64,000 nucleotides of DNA from Heterocephalus glaber (lineage: Eukaryota; Chordata; Mammalia; Rodentia; Bathyergidae), in NCBI RefSeq assembly GCF_000247695.1, contig NW_004624778.1, forward strand, positions 12,169,135 through 12,233,134. The letters run 5' to 3'. The notes below the pieces were generated by a model. The model saw only the letters and a program-made list of their open reading frames with translations. It ran no database searches and was not told the origin of the DNA. Within the stretch, counting starts at the first letter, position 1, and each line of letters begins with the position of its first letter. A program made the position numbers and the translations under genes. Shown here piece by piece: positions 12,441-22,760 of the stretch.

Positions 12441-13383
12441 ACACATGCATCCCGGGGTGAGAAAGTCTCCAGTCACCAAGAACCTAAGCCTTCAGGCTGG
12501 CAGTGCCCAGTCCTCCTTTTATGATGAGGCCCAGGAAAGCTAAAGGTGTTGCCTGAGGTTAAACAGCTCGGGGGGAGCTCTCACCCGCCAGTTCTCCTGC
12601 AGCCCCAGGGTCAGGTGAGCTTCTGCCCTCTGTCCCAGGCTCCTTACCTCCTGCCACTTCCTGTGAGGCTGGGGTCCAGGGCATCTTCTGCTGGGAGACC
12701 CGGAGGTTGGGCCCTTGTGTGCCCCCTCCCTCAGGCTAGTTAAAGGCCAGCCCACCAGCAAAGCGCGCACTCTCTCTGGGAAGGAAGTAGGTTGGCTTCC
12801 ACCACAAGGGTCTGGACAGTCAGGGTGTGGAGGGGGTGAGGAGGAGAAGAACTTGCTCACAAGTTCTGTCCCATCTTGTGGAAGATGAAGAAAATTCAAA
12901 ACGAAACAAAATCCCAAGTTTCTTTGCCAGGGTTCCAAGGGACTCTGATGACTGGAGAAGGGGAGGATAGAGACCCCTGAACCTGGCTCGGGTTCATGTC
13001 TACCTGGGTTCTCATTGCTTATGAGCAAGAGACACTCAGTAAGTGCACAGTACATGTGTCCCCTTTTCATCTCCACCTGAGGCTTAGCCTTGTCTGTGTG
13101 AGCTCTGTGGGGCAGGTACTGGGGTGACGTTGGCCGTGGTCTGCAGCCAAGAGGGCAGCGAGGAGGATGGCAGGTGGGCCCTCTACCGGCTGGCTCCTCC
13201 AGAAGTAGAAGTGGCGGTGGTCAGAGACCAGCCACACTGGCCCAGGTCTGTGCTAATCTACCCAGGCTTCTCTGTTTGCAGCTGTGGGAGACCCAGGCCC
13301 TTGGGAACCCATCTGCTGTATATCTGTGAGGACACAAGGCCTCAGGGAAGTGTCTGCTGACCTTTCTCAGAGGGAAAGGGTGT

Positions 13384-13800
13384 TGTATTAGTCATCTTTT
13401 CCGTTGCTGGGACAATATACCTGGTACCCACAACATGAAGGGAAAAAGGCTTCACTCATGTTTCCAGAGGTTTCAGTCCACAGCTGGCTGGCTTCCAGGC
13501 AGGAACGTCACGGAAGAAGGGCATGGTGGAGGAAAGTTGCTCAATTCATGGTAGCCAGAAAGCAGTGGAGGAAGAAAGCCAGAGAAGAAGGGGCCAGGGA
13601 CCAGATACAGTCTCCAAGATCACACTCCTGTGATTTACCTCCTCCAACCAGGCCATACCTCCTAACAGCGCAGTTAGCTTCAAACTCAACAGTGGATTAA
13701 TCCACTGATGAGTGCAGCACCCTCATGATCCAGTTGCCTTCCAAAAGCCTCACCTTTGAACACATAAGACTTTTGGAGACTTTAGATCTAAATCATAACA
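13384..13800 (+). mobile_element. MaLR-type solo LTR
   Basis: It starts tgtattagtcatcttttccg and ends aaatcataaca. Inside, gaggtttcagtccacagctg, cgtcacggaagaagggcatg and ttaatccactgatgag follow the rodent MaLR LTR type that I associate with squirrel-like genomes. No internal retroviral sequence is attached. Confidence 0.75.
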
Positions 13801-13850
13801 TGGACCAGCCTCACAAAAGGAGTTGGTAAATGACACGGTTGGTTGATCAC

Positions 13851-14276
13851 TGTGTTAGTTTGCTAGGGCTGCTTGATTTCAGACATCTGACCACAAAGTC
13901 AATGGCTTCAAACAACAGAAGTGTATCATCATCTCCCCATTATGGAGGCCAGACACCTGAAATTAACGTGTCGACAGAAGCAGGCTGCTCCGAAGGCACC
14001 AGGGAAGATCTGCTCCAGACCTCTCCTACCCTCCAACAGCTCCTTGGCCATGGCAGTATCATGCCAGCCTTGAGGGCATGAATTCTTCCGGTCCCTGTGC
14101 ATCCAAACTTCCTGTTTAGAAGGAGACCACCCACACTGGACTAGGGCTCACCCCAGTGACCTCAGCATAATGCATTACACCTCTGCCTCTGCCTCCAAAT
14201 ACAGTTACATTCTGAGGCATTGTGGGTTAGGACTGCAACATGTGAGTTTTAGGGGGACCCAGTTTAGCCCACAACA
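13851..14276 (+). mobile_element. MLT1-type MaLR solo LTR
   Basis: It runs from tgtgttagtttgctagggct to agcccacaaca, with the MLT1 landmarks tggcttcaaacaacagaa, ccaaatacagttacattctg and ggttaggactgcaacatg. The flanks atcac and attac differ at one base and may be the 5 bp duplication. It lies 50 bp after another MaLR LTR in the same orientation. Confidence 0.8.
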
Positions 14277-14874
14277 ATTACTGAGAAGCTCTGTGCAGTG
14301 CCTAGTAGGCTCTGACCTGGACTAAGAGGGGATAATGTTGAAGACCACCAGGTCACCCTGGCACACTCTCCAACCTGCAGGGCAAACACAGGGACTCTAA
14401 GCTATCCAGAATGGCTGTATATCCTGCCAAGAGCCCTTTCTTCTCCCTTTGCCTAGATGACCCCTCTATTCCTTGTCCCTCTGCTTGCCTGATCCCAGGA
14501 ATTCTTTCATCCCCTGACCTCCTTGGGGAAACTGCCTGTGCTTTGATCCTACTTCAGTGCCCAAGCTGGAGAACATAGTGCTGTGTTGTAATTCTTTATT
14601 GTGTGCCTGTCATCCCACACCATCCTAGTGGGTGGGCCTGTGGCTCCTCTACCTTCATCTCTTCAGGGTCTGTCCAGGCCTGGCACATATGGGACAGAGG
14701 TCTTCCAATGTGTGAGCATGTGGCCCTGAGAAATGGTGATCCAGGGACAGACCAGTCATAGTAGATATCAATAAAATTAAGCCCTACAGAAAGACCCCAA
14801 AGATGAAGGCTGGGGACACTACCAGGAATCTTAAGCAAGAAGTAATAACAGATACAGAAAAGTGTATACATCAT

Positions 14875-15345
14875 ATGTGTACAGTTCAATGGATTTTCAC
14901 AAACTAAACCAACCTATATAACAAGCACCAGATCAAAGAACAGAACATTACCAGTCCCCAGGACCCTCATGGTATCCTCTTCCAGTGACTGAGTTCTGTC
15001 ACCATAGGGTAGTTTGCTTGTTCTTGAACTTTATATACATTGAATCATATAATCAGTACTCCTTTGTGTCTGGATTCTTTTGTTTCATATTCTGTTTGTG
15101 AGATTTACTCATGTAATTGCATGTCCTTTAGATATGCTCTTGCTGCTGTGTGATATTCCAATCTGGGTACATTCCATGATTAACTTATCTGATTGACTGT
15201 TGATAGGCATTTGGATGGTTTCCAGTTGGAGCTGATATGAAAAGTGCTGCTGTACATCTTTGTAGCACATTTCTATTGCATGCATACCTGGAAGTGAATT
15301 CCTAGGTCCCAAGGCATGTACTTATTCAGCTGGAATGGCCATGGA
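14875..15345 (-). mobile_element. Old L1 LINE 3' fragment (antisense)
   Basis: The sequence gttcaatggattttcacaaa, ttgaatcatataatcagtac, ggcatttggatggtttccag and ctggaagtgaattcctaggt is the reverse strand of an L1M-type 3' region. Confidence 0.75.
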
Positions 15346-16100
15346 AGTATTGTTTTTAAGGCCTGTGATGATGGAAACCAAACAGTAGCAGGGAGGAAGG
15401 TTGAAAGGCATCAGGAGTGACATCAGGAAATTGGAGAATCTGTTGGGGAGATCACCAGCCAACAGGCCAAGAAACCAAACCATAGATGCTGCATCGAGTA
15501 GTTTTCGATGAGGTGCATCGTGTAGGAAATTCTGGAGGATGAAAGCTGGAGCAGGTTGACTTAGGGAGAAATTCAGTTGCTGGTGTAGTCTTGGCCAGTG
15601 GGGCCTTTGTAGAAGGTAAGGCTTAACTCCAAACAAGTCAGTCCTTGCGTGGACCTTCCAGGATACCTGGCTTTGCAGAGCCCCTGCCTGGAGAGAAGCC
15701 ACTGTCATCAGGCTGGCAGTGGTGATAGTGGCTCATCAGTGGGTCACGTGGAGTTTCTGCAGAGGGTTTGAAGAAAGAGCCATGGGCTGGGGGCACAGAG
15801 CTCTTGGCTATTCCCCTACCTGACTGCATACCTCTGTAAAATACCCTTGAATCAGGGCTCTTGACCAGGGGTGGTCCTGGTATTTCTAGCATCGTTCTCC
15901 TGGCTCCTCCAGGTGCACCAGCTGGGACATTCACTCCACTGCCTCACTCCAACCTCCAAGCTGTCTATGGTGACCAACATGGGGGACAGCAAGGACCTCT
16001 GCAGCCCTCCTGGCTTGGGCCTTGGGGAGGCTTTCGCCCACTTGTTCTCACTATCCTGGCCAAACAAGTAATGTCATCTTTCTCACCCCATCTTTTCTAG

Positions 16101-16174
16101 AATGGCAGCAAAGACAACTCTCTGGACATGCTGGGCACAGACATCTGGGCTGCCAACACCTTTGATTCCTTCAG
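16101..16174 (+). CDS. CTIF: CTIF internal coding exon (first of four in window)
   Basis: This 74 nt exon starts on a codon boundary after a pyrimidine-rich acceptor (tcttttctag) and ends before a gtaact donor. It reads NGSKDNSLDMLGTDIWAANT and then FDSF, with two bases (AG) left over to be completed by the next exon. I recognise this as CTIF, around residue 85 of the human protein as I recall it. CTIF binds CBP80 of the nuclear cap-binding complex and brings in eIF3 and the 40S subunit for cap-binding-complex-dependent (pioneer) translation, feeding into nonsense-mediated decay; it acts in the cytoplasm, notably around the nucleus. The segment belongs to the N-terminal CBP80-interaction half, not the C-terminal MIF4G domain. 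A strongly purine-rich tract begins about 80 bp downstream of the donor. The preceding exon was not found upstream in the window. Confidence 0.93.
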
Positions 16175-16253
16175 GTAACTTCCTCTCCTCCCTTTTCTGC
16201 AGTGTGTGGCTTTGGCTGACTCATCCTCCTGCCCTGCTGAGTCAGTGTTCACT

Positions 16254-16490
16254 GACCAAGAAGTGGAGGGAAACAGAGGCAGGTGAAGTAGAAAGAATGA
16301 GAAGAAAGAGGAAGGAGGGCAGAGAAAGGGGCTCGAAGGGAGAAAGATAAGGCCACTGAGAACATTAGAGGCGAAGAGAAGAATGAAAGAGGAGGCAGAG
16401 AGAAAAGTGAGTGCAAGGGAAAACAGAAACAAACTGAAAGGGAGGAGAGAGAGGTGAGGGGTTAAGATCAAGAGCAGAGGAGGGGCATAT
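16254..16490. repeat. Purine-rich (GA) tract
   Basis: About 235 bp are overwhelmingly A and G on the + strand, rich in GAAG, GGAG and GAGA words. The tract starts about 80 bp after the CTIF donor at 16175. Such sequence can act as an intronic splicing signal or form a triplex; neither is shown. Confidence 0.85.
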
Positions 16491-16912
16491 GGCAGGTGAC
16501 GGACAGTGGAAGTGGCAACCCCCACTCTTCCCATATGAGAAGTCCAGGAAAAAGGGAGAATTGTGCAGACGTCTCCTGATGGCCCTCGAGAATTGGCTAG
16601 GGCTCCCAAGGACTAGGGGACAGTTCCCTTAAATGGCTTGCTAAGGAGCCTCTGCCATGGTGTCCACCAACTATTCCTTGAGCCACAGTTGTCCCCAGAG
16701 CTGCCTAACTCGGGGTTCAAGCACACCCTGCCTGGGGCACAGCTTTCCCCAGTACGGAAGGTCTCCTGGGCTGGGAACCCTGAGTACTAGCGCTTGCTCC
16801 ATCACTCATCCACCTCAGATCCTGTGGCCATTTTGAACTTCCTGTCGGAGGCCCTGTGACAGATTTTACACCCCCCAACCCCCCCAGCTTTCCTCGATAA
16901 ACTCTGAGGAGG

Positions 16913-17301
16913 TGTGTTGGGTACTTTTTCTCTCATTCTTGAGACAAAATACCCAATACCCAAAGTTAAAGAAGGAAAGGTTTATTTGGCTCACAGCTTG
17001 CAGAGGTTTCAGTCCATAATTGGCAGGCTTCAAGGCAAGGATGGCAAACAGGCATCGCCAAGGAAAAACAACATGGCGCACACAGAGCAGCAAAAACAAC
17101 AAGGGACCTTAATAGTTTCTTCCTGACCTTTTTATTTTATCCAGACTACTAAGGGTGGGTAGCACTCACACCCTTAATCCTATTGCCCTCAGGCCTAGCT
17201 CCACCATGAATCAATCACACACTCTAGATTCAGCCACCTCAGAAAAAGCAAGCCCCACCTCATCTGCATGAGGCTTAGGGGGAACATCTAGACACAAGCC
17301 A
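16913..17301 (+). mobile_element. MaLR-type solo LTR in short CTIF intron
   Basis: The landmarks gaaggaaaggtttatttggc, cagaggtttcagtccataat, acaacatggcgcacaca and ccttaatcctattgccctc follow the same MaLR LTR type as at 13384. Ends are diverged. It lies about 200 bp upstream of the exon at 17503. Confidence 0.7.
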
Positions 17302-17491
17302 AGACGGGGATGGCTATAAAGTAGGTATGGAGCCCACCCTGGGGTCTCCAGTCGGGCCCTGGCGCTTGGGGATGGGTGCCCTCCTGCACTCGCATCTGCC
17401 CGCCTCTTTGGAGGACAGGACAGGGCCCCGCTGGACTCAGCCTCCTGCCCCCTCAGTCACTAACTGCGCTCCTCTCCCCACCTCCCATTTC

Positions 17492-17509
17492 TCGCCCTCT
17501 AGTGGTGCC
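17492..17509 (-). promoter_or_regulatory. CTCF-like motif across the exon 17503 acceptor
   Basis: The + strand reads tcgccctctagtggtgcc, which reverse-complements to a CCACTAGAGGGC core typical of CTCF sites. The ag of the motif is the ag of the splice acceptor, so the motif overlaps both the pyrimidine tract and the first exon bases. The splice function is well supported by the coding match; CTCF binding is inference from the motif alone. Confidence 0.5.
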
Positions 17510-17607
17510 ACCTGGGACCTGCAGCCTGAAAAGCTAGACTTCACGCAGTTCCACCGCAAGCTCCGACATGCGCCGAAGCAGCCCCTGCAACACATTGACC
17601 GGGAAGG
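17503..17607 (+). CDS. CTIF: CTIF internal coding exon (second in window)
   Basis: This 105 nt exon follows acceptor gccctctag and precedes donor gtaagg. Its first base completes the serine codon split from the exon at 16101. It then encodes 34 residues starting GATWDLQPEKLDFTQFHRKL and ending HIDRE, with GG left for the next exon. The match to CTIF is clear; from memory the human protein has T and P where this has A (RHAPK) and Q (PLQH). The incoming and outgoing phases fit the flanking exons. The intron before it is 1328 bp and carries a MaLR LTR. The acceptor lies inside a CTCF-like motif (17492-17509). The function is part of the CBP80-binding N-terminal region; no catalytic motif is expected. 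Confidence 0.94.
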
Positions 17608-17786
17608 GTAAGGGCGGAGGTGGGTGGGTCCTGCAGCACTGGGCACACCACTAACGTCCAGGATGCTCTCCCCGCCCTGCCCTAGCATTGCAGGCTCACT
17701 GGCTGCTCTCAGCATCTCCGCCTTTTCCCCAGACCCCCTTAGCCCACAGTGGCTGCTCCTGACCACCCACAGCGGCTCCACCGGGG

Positions 17787-17969
17787 CAGTGGGTCTCAGA
17801 CTTGAGCAAGCATTGGGAACTCCACCCCTCGTACCTCTGGCTGGGCCCTTGCCCCAGAGGCTCTGATTCATTAGGTTTGGGAGAGGAGCAAGGCTGGGAA
17901 TCTGCATTTCTGCCAAGTCCCAGGGGCTGCCGATGCTGCAGCCCAGGGACCCCACCTCGGGAACCACTG
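17787..17969. mobile_element. MER5-like hAT DNA-transposon relic
   Basis: It begins cagtgggtctcagacttga and ends ctcgggaaccactg, whose reverse complement starts cagtggttcccgag, giving inverted termini. Inside, ggctctgattcattaggttt and ggaatctgcatttctgccaa are MER5 landmarks. Confidence 0.8.
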
Positions 17970-18119
17970 GTGTAGCACCGACCGTCACACTGGGCCATCT
18001 CCCCTCTGTTGGCTTTGTGCATCAGTGTTGCAGTCCTCTTAAAACTGGCCTCGGGGTCTGGGCTGCCCTCAGACACTAGTGATAGCTCCAACCACAGGTA
18101 GTGAGACAAATAACTATAG

Positions 18120-18870
18120 ATTCTATTTGTTAAAATAATTTTTATTGAGGCAAGATTTACATAACATAAAATTCATCATTTTAAAATGCAGTTCAGTGGC
18201 ATTTCACATATTTACAATGTTCTGCAAACTACCACCTCTCTAGTTCCAGAACATTTTAATCACCCCAATAAAATCCCCATCGCCCTCTACACCCCCACCC
18301 CCAACACCTGAAAACCACGTTTCTATTTCTATGAATTTACCTGTTCTGAGAGTTTGTAAGAATGGACTCACGTGTGACCTTTTATGTCTGTCTTATTTCA
18401 CTCAGCATAAAGGGTTGGAGTTTCATCCACACTGGAGCATGTATCGGTGCTTCACTCCTTTTCATGGCTGAGCAGCCACAGTCCACTTTGTGGCTGCACT
18501 ACCACTTGTATGCCCATGTATCTGTTGGTGGATATCTGGGTTCTTTCCACCTTTTAGGTTTTATGAATAATACTGGTATGAACATTTGGCAAATATATGT
18601 TTAAATCCCTACTTTTCAATTATTTTGGTAGACATCTAGGAGTAGAAATTGCTGAGTCATATGGTAATTCTTTGTCTTTTTTGAGGAGCTGCCAGACTTT
18701 TTCAAAGCAGCTGAATATTTACATTCTTGCTAGTAATATACAAGGATTCTTATTTTTCTACATCTTCACCCTCACCTCTTATTTTCTGCTTTTCTGCTTG
18801 TTTGTTTTATTATACTGGTGGCTTTCATTTTTTTCCTTCCAGTGTTCCCTGTCACTTCAGACCTAAACAT
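18120..18870 (-). mobile_element. Old L1 LINE 3' region (antisense)
   Basis: About 750 bp match the reverse strand of an L1M 3' end: ttttattgaggcaagattta, gcagttcagtggcatttcac, actcagcataaagggttgga, ggctgagcagccacagtcca, catctaggagtagaaattgc. It is diverged throughout. Confidence 0.85.
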
Positions 18871-19867
18871 TAAGCTACATTACTGGACACTTTCCCGCAT
18901 CACTCATGTCCTCTCACTGTCACTCTTTGTCCTGTGCCACCCCTAAGGCCACTTCTCTTGGCAACATTGGTCTCCCTGCTGTGTAACAAGTAGCCCCCTG
19001 GGAAGAGACGATCTCCTTCTCATGTTGAAATGAAAGAAGTCATGCTCAGAAAGGTTAAATAAAGTAAATCCAAAAAGAATTAGAAAACAGAGCACCTTGT
19101 GGGGCCAAGTCCTCTAGGAAAGGCTGCAGGAGAAAGATGATGTCTTCCTGGGATCTCCGGTCTCACCTGTGTCCCCTGAGAGCTCATAGCTGGGGAAAGC
19201 AGAGGCGAAACTGAGGCCCAGAGGACCAAAGTGATGCCACTGTCTTACTGCGTGCAGGTGTCTAAGGGGAATGCATGTTGAGCTTCAGCATTTGAAAGGC
19301 GTCAGTCCAGTTCACGGGGATTAACCACCATCAGGACAAGCATGCCCCTTGTCCCCTGTGCGGAGGGACACTGTCTCTTCTGAAGCCAGAGTGACAGGCC
19401 ACACCCACTCGCCAGCCGCAGACCTAAATTCACCCACCCAGCAAGAGCTGACTAGACTTGAGAGAGAGGCCTGGGGTCTGCCAGGAACACCTGGCTCTAG
19501 CCAAATCTTGTCCCTCTGGGGTTCCTTGGGAGTGTGGGGCAGTGTCCTGTGGCCACCTTGTGGTCAGGCCAGGAACTCCATTCCCCGCAGAGTCCTGATG
19601 CACGGGGTGGACTCGACGTGTCCAGCCCTTGCGGCCTCGCTCAGAAGCCGGGCACCACTCAGTTGCCAAGGCTTCCTGCAGCCTGTGTTTCCATGGAAGG
19701 ACAGAAATCAGAGCAAGCTGTTGCCTTGGAAACCTGGTTGGCAGCAGTGACTCAGCTGGCTGCAGCCACCTTCCCCCACACACCTGAAGTCCTGCAGGAG
19801 GTACTAACCCAACCAGGGCAGGCTTGGGGAGCACTCTTCCCCTGCCCACTCCCCACTGAAAGTAGCA

Positions 19868-19989
19868 GGAATGGTGGGATAAGTGTGTTTGAAGCAAGGG
19901 GGAGTATTTTAAGGAAGGTTAATGCCAATGTCTTTACTGTAATAAATTTTTAAAATTTAGACATTCACCGTATTTTTCATTCACACCTC
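19868..19989 (+). mobile_element. Mariner 3' end (truncated)
   Basis: The stretch gggataagtgtgtttgaagc, agggggagtattttaaggaa, actgtaataaatttttaaaa and acattcaccgtatttttcat ends in cacacctca. It is the same mariner 3' end as the right arm of the copy at 56103-56656. No left terminus is visible. Confidence 0.75.
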
Positions 19990-20315
19990 ACATTGGTTCA
20001 AAGATGGCTGGATGAATGTTCCAGGCCTTTTTCCACTTCCTCATCTGCAGCCCAGCAGCCCCCCAGTGTGTGTGTGGGGGTGATTTTCCTCTTTTCCCTG
20101 GTGGCCACTACACCCTCCCTACACCTGTCTGCACCCAAGCCTCACCCACCCACAGCTCGGCTGTCCTCAAGCCTCACCTCTGCAGTCCTTCTGCCCTTGG
20201 CCTGCCCCTCGCACCCCACCCCCACCCACGCCAGCAGGGTGAAGCCCGCCATCCTGCATGCAGTACACATGTGCTTAGGTCCTGGCCTCTGCTAGGCCGC
20301 TCATTCACCTGGGGC

Positions 20316-20496
20316 TTTTTTTTTTTTTTGGTACTTGGGTTCAAACCAGGGCCTCTACGCAGAACTCTACATCCAGAGCCCTTTTTATTCTTTTTATTTT
20401 GAGACAGGGTCTCAAATTGCTAAATTGCTAAGTTGCCCAGACTAAGCTCAAATTTGTGCTCTTCCTGCCTTAGCCTCCCAGAGTGCTGGGATTACT
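20316..20496 (-). mobile_element. B1-dID composite SINE
   Basis: From left to right: poly(T), a reversed ID-like part (ggtacttgggttcaaaccag, ccagagccc), a T-rich linker, and a reversed B1 part (gagacagggtctcaaattgc, aagttgcccagactaagctc, gcctcccagagtgctgggat). The combination is the B1-dID family known from squirrels, dormice and the mountain beaver. It is the main reason for placing the genome near sciuromorph rodents. Confidence 0.75.
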
Positions 20497-20850
20497 CCAG
20501 TGCTTGGGACATCCTTTCACACTGCCTGGTCCCACCTCCCTTCTGCCCTCTGCCCAAGTCAGTTCCACCCGCTGCACCTCCGAGTTCCTGCAGCATACCC
20601 GCTCCTGTCCCTGACAGCGCTGGCCCCTGACGCAGGGCTGAATCTCTCACGATTGTTTAACCCAGTGTTGTTTAACCCGGGTCCCAGCCCCTAGCCCAGA
20701 CCCTAGTGCAGAAGCATACAGTGGTTGACAAAATGAAGGCTTTAATGGGGGTGGGGGGTTCTCTTCCACCTAAGCATTTGCTGGCTTGGGCTGCCAGATT
20801 TGGGTTCCCGGCACTTCTGTCCATAGGGCTTTTGTGGCTCTTGTCTTATG

Positions 20851-20867
20851 CTGCCCCCTAGTGGCAG
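20851..20867 (-). promoter_or_regulatory. CTCF-like motif
   Basis: The + strand reads ctgccccctagtggcag, whose reverse complement contains CCACTAGGGGGCAG, a textbook CTCF core on the minus strand. No recognisable SINE surrounds it. Binding is not shown by sequence alone. Confidence 0.65.
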
Positions 20868-21059
20868 TCAGGCTCACAGGTCTAATAGACAGGTTGAAGA
20901 CTTGCTCTACCAAAAACCCAGGGCTTTATTTTGTTGACAAGGGCCCAAACAGAAATAGATATTTGGTAAATATTTAAGTGAATGAATTACGCTGAAATTT
21001 GAGAGTTTCATTAACTCTGGGGCTGGAAAGTGCTGCCACCAGCCCAAGGGCAGCCCTTG

Positions 21060-21270
21060 CTGGACTTCAGTCAGTACTGACAATGGTAATAGTGCTCATT
21101 GTGCACATGTTATGCACCCACCCCTCTTCTGGATGTTTGTTGCCACCACCTAGATGGTCGAAGCTATGATCTTTACTTTGATGTGGGAGACTAGGAGACC
21201 CAGCAATGGAAAGTTGCAAGAGGCTGAGCTGGCCCCAGAGTCTGGGCCATTAATCAGTCACCTTGCTGTT
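21060..21270 (-). mobile_element. MIR-like SINE relic
   Basis: The order gtgctcattgtgcacatgtt, tggtcgaagctatgatcttt and ggagacccagcaatggaaag suggests a reversed and badly diverged MIR. Confidence 0.4.
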
Positions 21271-21449
21271 GCTCTGCCCTAAACAAGGACAGTAGCCATA
21301 GGAGGAGACAAAGCAGCAGTGATACAGTTACATGATTATTTATTTTATTATGTTATCATTTTATTTCATTTATTACTTATATTTCCCAGTTTTACATATT
21401 ATATTTTATATCTAATGCATATAAATAATACATACCTAAAATATTTATT

Positions 21450-21678
21450 CTGTGCCAGGCATAATTGTAAACACCTAAGCACTTAAATCTATTAATGAAG
21501 TCAGTCCTCCAGCCAATTTATGATGTTAGGCACTAATTTTCCCCCATTTTGCAAACAAGGAAACTGAGGTACAAAGAGGTGAATCAACTTGCAAGGGTCA
21601 CCCAGCTAGTAAGGGTTGCAGCTGCAGCTGGGTTCATACCCTAGCAGTCCTGTGTCAGAATCTGTGCCCTTAACTACG
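21450..21678 (-). mobile_element. MIR-like SINE
   Basis: It is a long reversed MIR: tgccaggcataattgtaaac, ccccattttgcaaacaagga, aactgaggtacaaagaggtg, cacccagctagtaagggttg, tctgtgcccttaacta. It is among the better preserved MIR copies in the window. Confidence 0.8.
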
Positions 21679-22211
21679 CAGAAGATCTGGAGTTTTGGCC
21701 TGCGAACTGGGCCGGCAGCTCAGGCCTGAGCATGTGCCCACCACAGGGGATACCCCAGAAGGCAGGGCTCACGATATCTGAGCAGGCTCTGAGCCAAGCC
21801 AAGGAGAAAAGAAGCCCTCTTGGGCTTTCCGCCAGCCCCTGCCAGCCTGTGTGACCTTGAGAAAGTTTCTTGGTCTCTGTTCACTGATTTTTTTTTCCCC
21901 TTTGCTGCAATGGAACAAGATGGAAGAGCTTTTGTAAGAGCTGTGACAGGCTTTGGGGTGTTCATTAGCCAAGAAGGGTCAGGGGGCTCCTCCAGTCCTC
22001 TTTTGCCTCCCTGGAAGTTGGATGTTGCGTGAGAGGAGGAGAAACCCCTGTCTCCAGGGCCATTTCCTCAGGGTGGGACAACTGATTCTGCAGTCCTTGC
22101 AGGAGGGCGGGGCCAGGTCTGTCCTGACCTTCACTCTCCTCCTGCGCCAGGGCTGGGACAGGATACTTATGTGAGCCTTGTTCCCAATACCTTCTGTCTT
22201 TTCTGGTCCAG

Positions 22212-22287
22212 GTGTGGAAAAGGGAAGCTGGAAGATGGAGATGGCATCAACCTGAATGACATTGAGAAGGTCCTTCCAGCCTGGCAG
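22212..22287 (+). CDS. CTIF: CTIF internal coding exon (third in window)
   Basis: This 76 nt exon follows acceptor tctggtccag and ends at CAG before a strong gtacgt donor. Its first base completes a glycine codon. It then encodes 25 residues, CGKGKLEDGDGINLNDIEKV followed by LPAWQ, ending exactly on a codon boundary. Both the sequence and the phases match CTIF. The previous intron is 4604 bp and the next is 41,564 bp, so this donor is followed by a long intron. The acidic LEDGDG and hydrophobic IEKVLPAW parts look like a short interaction segment, but I do not see a named domain. Confidence 0.94.
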
Positions 22288-22389
22288 GTACGTGCAGGGC
22301 AGATTCTCTCGCACCTTGCCTACCCTCAGTCCTGGTGCTCTGCCTAGGCAGGCCCTGGGCACTCCAGCTGGCCCTGGCTCCATAGCCAT

Positions 22390-22760
22390 GCACTGCAGTG
22401 ATAGATGGACAAGACTGGGGTGTCCGTGTCCCCCTCTGCAGTGTGTGGAACAGCTTGTCCTTGGTGATACCATGGGCACTGATGGCTGACATGATGTCCT
22501 GTAGATGCATCTCAGCCAACTTGGGTGTTTTCATTCCTTGACCTGAAATTCTGTAGGTGAGCATTTTGTGGTGAGCTGCTGGGTGTCTCGTGTGGCAGGG
22601 GCTATGTTTAGCCTTCTGAAAAGTGGAGTTGTCCTGTCAGCCTCCAGGTGTCTGCTGTGCTTGCTGACTTTGTCATTGATTGGGCCCAGCTCCCAGAGTG
22701 AGGCCAGGCTCTGGAACAAAGAGGTCTCACACTGGAGCTGCAGTGAAGCCAGGCATTAGA
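22390..22760 (-). pseudogene. Possible decayed retrocopy, family not recognised
   Basis: On the reverse strand one frame reads FQSLASLWELGPINDKVSKH and continues for about 60 residues. After a frame change near 22555 a second frame continues AEMHLQDIMSAISAHGITKD. The composition looks protein-like and the two pieces would join if a small shift were allowed. I could not assign a parent gene and saw no poly(A) tail. It may be chance. Confidence 0.3.

Larger units (their letters stand above)
1..16100 (+). other. CTIF: CTIF intron, 3' part (partial)
   Basis: This is the downstream end of the intron before the exon at 16101; its donor is outside the window. It is a mix of old transposons, listed separately, and unassigned sequence. 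I found no CTIF exon here: the residues expected before NGSKDN (ending RAPPQQ in human, from memory) do not appear in any frame. Stretches with no feature I can name are 436-1117, 1400-5106, 5940-8395, 8900-10160, 12441-13383 and 14277-14874, apart from short L2/MIR-like scraps (for example 3430-3490 and 14430-14580). Confidence 0.75.
16175..17502 (+). other. CTIF: CTIF intron between first and second exons in window
   Basis: This 1328 bp intron runs from gtaact to ctctag. It carries a purine-rich tract (16254-16490), unassigned sequence (16500-16910) and a solo MaLR LTR (16913-17301). No further exon is visible. Confidence 0.85.
17608..22211 (+). other. CTIF: CTIF intron between second and third exons in window
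   Basis: This 4604 bp intron runs from gtaagg to gtccag. It contains a MER5-like hAT relic, a 0.75 kb antisense L1 block, a mariner 3' end, a B1-dID SINE, a CTCF-like motif and MIR relics, all listed separately. 18900-19860 and 20500-20850 contain nothing I can name beyond a short MIR-like scrap near 19200. Confidence 0.85.

Noticed and set aside
11954..12450. Several Cys/Val/Tyr- or His/Thr-rich open frames on both strands
   Set aside because: They are translations of a degenerate GT-rich tract, open in several frames at once.
16102..16350. Open frame starting inside the CTIF exon in another frame
   Set aside because: It runs through the gtaact donor and is out of frame with the recognised CTIF peptide.
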